Source: Flavobacteriales bacterium | GTDB taxonomy: Bacteria; Bacteroidota; Bacteroidia; DT-38 | Assembly (NCBI GenBank): GCA_013214975.1 | Contig: JABSPR010000313.1 | Location: forward strand, 1 to 5,443 | Direction: 5' to 3' | Length of the DNA stretch: 5,443 nt | Program-made: the position numbers and the translations under genes | The notes under the pieces: model-generated | The model's database searches: none | Told to the model about the DNA's origin: nothing | Seen by the model: only the letters and a program-made list of their open reading frames with translations | Shown: in pieces, positions 3,871 to 5,443 of the stretch | Layout: each line of letters opens with the position of its first letter | How positions within the stretch are numbered: position 1 is the stretch's first letter

Positions 3871-5443
3871 TCATTGACCATTAGTTAATTTTTTTAATTC
3901 TGTATTTAAGTCATCTAGTAGCTTTGGAACACTATTATTTATTTGTCTAAATAATTTGGGGATTTGATCAAGATTAATTTTAGCCTTGGCGTTTTCTTGC
4001 ATTATCCGAAGATTGTTTCTTAAGGGTTGTGTTAATACAAGATCAAAATTAGGGGATGTTCTGTGCAGTATTTTATATAGATTATTCCAGTCTTTTGTTG
4101 AAATAGTTTTTTTTATTAAGCTTATATCTTTAGGGATTTCTTCACGAAGAGTCTTAATAGTTAAAACCATGAGCTTTACTTTTCCATTGGTAATAGTTAC
4201 CAAATTGGAAAAATCGCTTACCTTTTTTAAATTGCCCTTTTTGGTCGGTGACATTAATTGAACACCCGTTGTTAGTCTAGCAATTTTCCCAAAAAGAATA
4301 TTTGGATTAAAGGGTTTAGAGAGATAGTCATCAGCACCCAGTTTAATACATTTTTCTTTATCACCTTCAATTGCAAATGCTGTTAATGCTATAATTGGAG
4401 TTTTTTCCTGTCCTTGTTTGATTTTGGATCTAATAACTTCAATGGCTTGATATCCATTCATAATGGGCATTTGGATATCCATTAGGATAATATCGAAGTT
4501 ATGAGATAAAAACATGGAGATTGCCTCTTCACCATTTGTTGCAATTTTCACATTGCATCCTTGGTCAGCTAGTAAATCTTGAGCGATGATTTGATTAATT
4601 AGATTATCCTCAACAATTAGAATATTTAAATTCTTGAGAGAAACAAGATCATAGGGAATATTTCTTTCTATTAAGGGGACTTCTAATAAATTAGATGGGC
4701 TTTTTTTATAACAAATATTGAACGTAAAAACAGAGCCTTCGTGCAATTCACTTTGAACAGAAACATTCCCTTTTTGTAAATCAAGTAATTTCTTTACAAT
4801 AGATAGCCCTAAACCAGTACCCTCATATTTACTTGATATATTCTCTTTAACTTGTGTAAATGCTTTGAAAATGGAATGAAGATTTGATGGAGATATACCT
4901 ATTCCTGTATCGGTAACTTCGAATTCAATATTAACTTTTGTTTTAGTAGTCTTGATTACTTTTACAGTAAGCTCTATAGACCCTTCGCTGGTGAATTTTA
5001 TAGCGTTTCCTAATAAATTAGATAATATCTGATTTAATCGAACAATGTCTCCAATAACAAAGTTAGGAACATTATCATCAATTTCTAAGTTGAATTTCAA
5101 TCCTTTTTCAATGGCCTTAAGATTGAATTCTTCCATCAAATTTGTGATTGCCTTTCTAATCTCAAATTTCTTTTTCTCGATAGTCATTTTTCCTGCCTCA
5201 ATTTTTGAGATATCGAGAATATCATCAATTATCACTAACAGCGAATCAGTAGAATTTAATATAGCATTAAGATATTTCTGCTGCTTACTGGTTAATTTCG
5301 ATTTTAACAAGAGATTAGCTAGGCCTGTTATGCCGTTTATTGGGGTGCGAATCTCATGGCTCATATTAGCTAAAAAATGAGATTTTATAATTGCTGCTGA
5401 TTCTGCTTTTTCCTTAGCTTCAATTAATTGTTCTTGGAATATA
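3871..5443 (-). CDS. Hybrid sensor histidine kinase with receiver and degenerate Hpt domain (5' end missing)
   Basis: The open frame runs off the right edge; 523 residues are visible and numbered from the edge. It would autophosphorylate on His in response to an unseen sensor domain and pass the phosphate through an internal relay. Residues 1-23 look like the end of a helical linker. HisKA has the H-box FLANMSHEIRTP, with phospho-acceptor His29 (codon 5356-5358). HATPase_c shows the N-box around NLLGNAIKF (Asn146), G1 DTGIGI (Asp178), the F-box IFKAFTQ (191-197) and G2 GTGLGLS (208-214). The receiver (about 272-389) has acidic VEDN, phospho-acceptor Asp322 in LMDIQMP (codon 4477-4479), Thr354 and Lys376 in SKPF. 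The C-terminus (about 412-515) resembles an Hpt four-helix bundle with LHRTSPNF, His460 at 4063-4065, but the usual HxLK(G/P) has become HRTSP. ATG 5364 lies inside the H-box and is not the true start. No response-regulator gene is adjacent. Confidence 0.96.
   Translation of the reverse strand, partial: IFQEQLIEAKEKAESAAIIKSHFLANMSHEIRTPINGITGLANLLLKSKLTSKQQKYLNAILNSTDSLLVIIDDILDISKIEAGKMTIEKKKFEIRKAITNLMEEFNLKAIEKGLKFNLEIDDNVPNFVIGDIVRLNQILSNLLGNAIKFTSEGSIELTVKVIKTTKTKVNIEFEVTDTGIGISPSNLHSIFKAFTQVKENISSKYEGTGLGLSIVKKLLDLQKGNVSVQSELHEGSVFTFNICYKKSPSNLLEVPLIERNIPYDLVSLKNLNILIVEDNLINQIIAQDLLADQGCNVKIATNGEEAISMFLSHNFDIILMDIQMPIMNGYQAIEVIRSKIKQGQEKTPIIALTAFAIEGDKEKCIKLGADDYLSKPFNPNILFGKIARLTTGVQLMSPTKKGNLKKVSDFSNLVTITNGKVKLMVLTIKTLREEIPKDISLIKKTISTKDWNNLYKILHRTSPNFDLVLTQPLRNNLRIMQENAKAKINLDQIPKLFRQINNSVPKLLDDLNTELKKLTNGQ

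Noticed and set aside
3849..3871. AATAAG/CTTATT hairpin next to the kinase stop codon as a terminator
   Set aside because: The stem is only six pairs with one G-C pair and no U-tract follows on the minus strand.
3986..4261. Plus-strand open frame inside the kinase gene, opposite the Hpt-like region
   Set aside because: It is antisense to a gene with clear conserved motifs; the hydrophobic translation is a by-product of the opposite strand.
5362..5364. ATG inside the kinase frame as a possible start
   Set aside because: It lies within the H-box (FLAN-MSHEIRTP), and the frame stays open with kinase-like linker sequence to the window edge, so the true start is outside.
5045..5380. Plus-strand open frame opposite the HisKA domain
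   Set aside because: The minus-strand frame encodes unmistakable H-box and N-box motifs, so this is a shadow.

Overview
The window looks like chromosomal DNA of a Bacteroidota species, probably from a flavobacterial or cytophagal lineage. The base composition is AT-rich, ribosome binding sites are weak or absent, and at least two promoters fit the Bacteroidota -7 consensus TAnnTTTG. The protein families also fit: a SpoIIAA/STAS-like small protein, a VF530-type protein, and a hybrid histidine kinase with receiver and Hpt-like C-terminus. No phylogenetic test was possible, so this is an inference.

Layout from left to right. (1) Positions 1-131, minus strand: the first residues of an LLM-class flavin oxidoreductase running off the left edge, with an in-frame TGA where the family has a conserved Gly. 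(2) 132-279: its upstream region, holding two copies of a 20-bp palindrome 79 bp apart and a small hairpin between them. (3) 280-660, minus: a SpoIIAA/STAS-like protein with a promoter-like element at 789-796. (4) 880-1596, minus: a CPBP (Abi/CAAX-like) membrane protease. Its natural start is probably ATG at 1627, but a run of 8 T puts that start out of frame. (5) 1628-2051: mostly non-coding, with a degenerate open stretch at 1854-2033. (6) 2052-2432, plus: an unrecognised charged protein with a Lys6 tail and its own good promoter. It is the only plus-strand gene and is bracketed by a 15-bp exact direct repeat. (7) 2498-2740, minus: VF530-family protein, just downstream of (8) 2789-3550, minus: a secreted protein of unknown function. 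(9) 3551-3870: non-coding, with a pair of 38-bp imperfect tandem repeats. (10) 3871 to the right edge, minus: the C-terminal two-thirds or so of a hybrid sensor histidine kinase.

The genes do not form one pathway. They look like unlinked housekeeping and accessory genes in separate short transcription units; only the secreted protein and VF530 gene are close enough to share a transcript. I see no defence island, CRISPR array, RNA gene or transposase. The best leads are the paired palindromes before the oxidoreductase, the two apparently interrupted reading frames (nonsense and homopolymer frameshift), and the direct repeat that brackets the orphan plus-strand gene and touches the 3' end of the VF530 gene. 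The two interruptions could be real decay or phase variation, or simply sequence errors.
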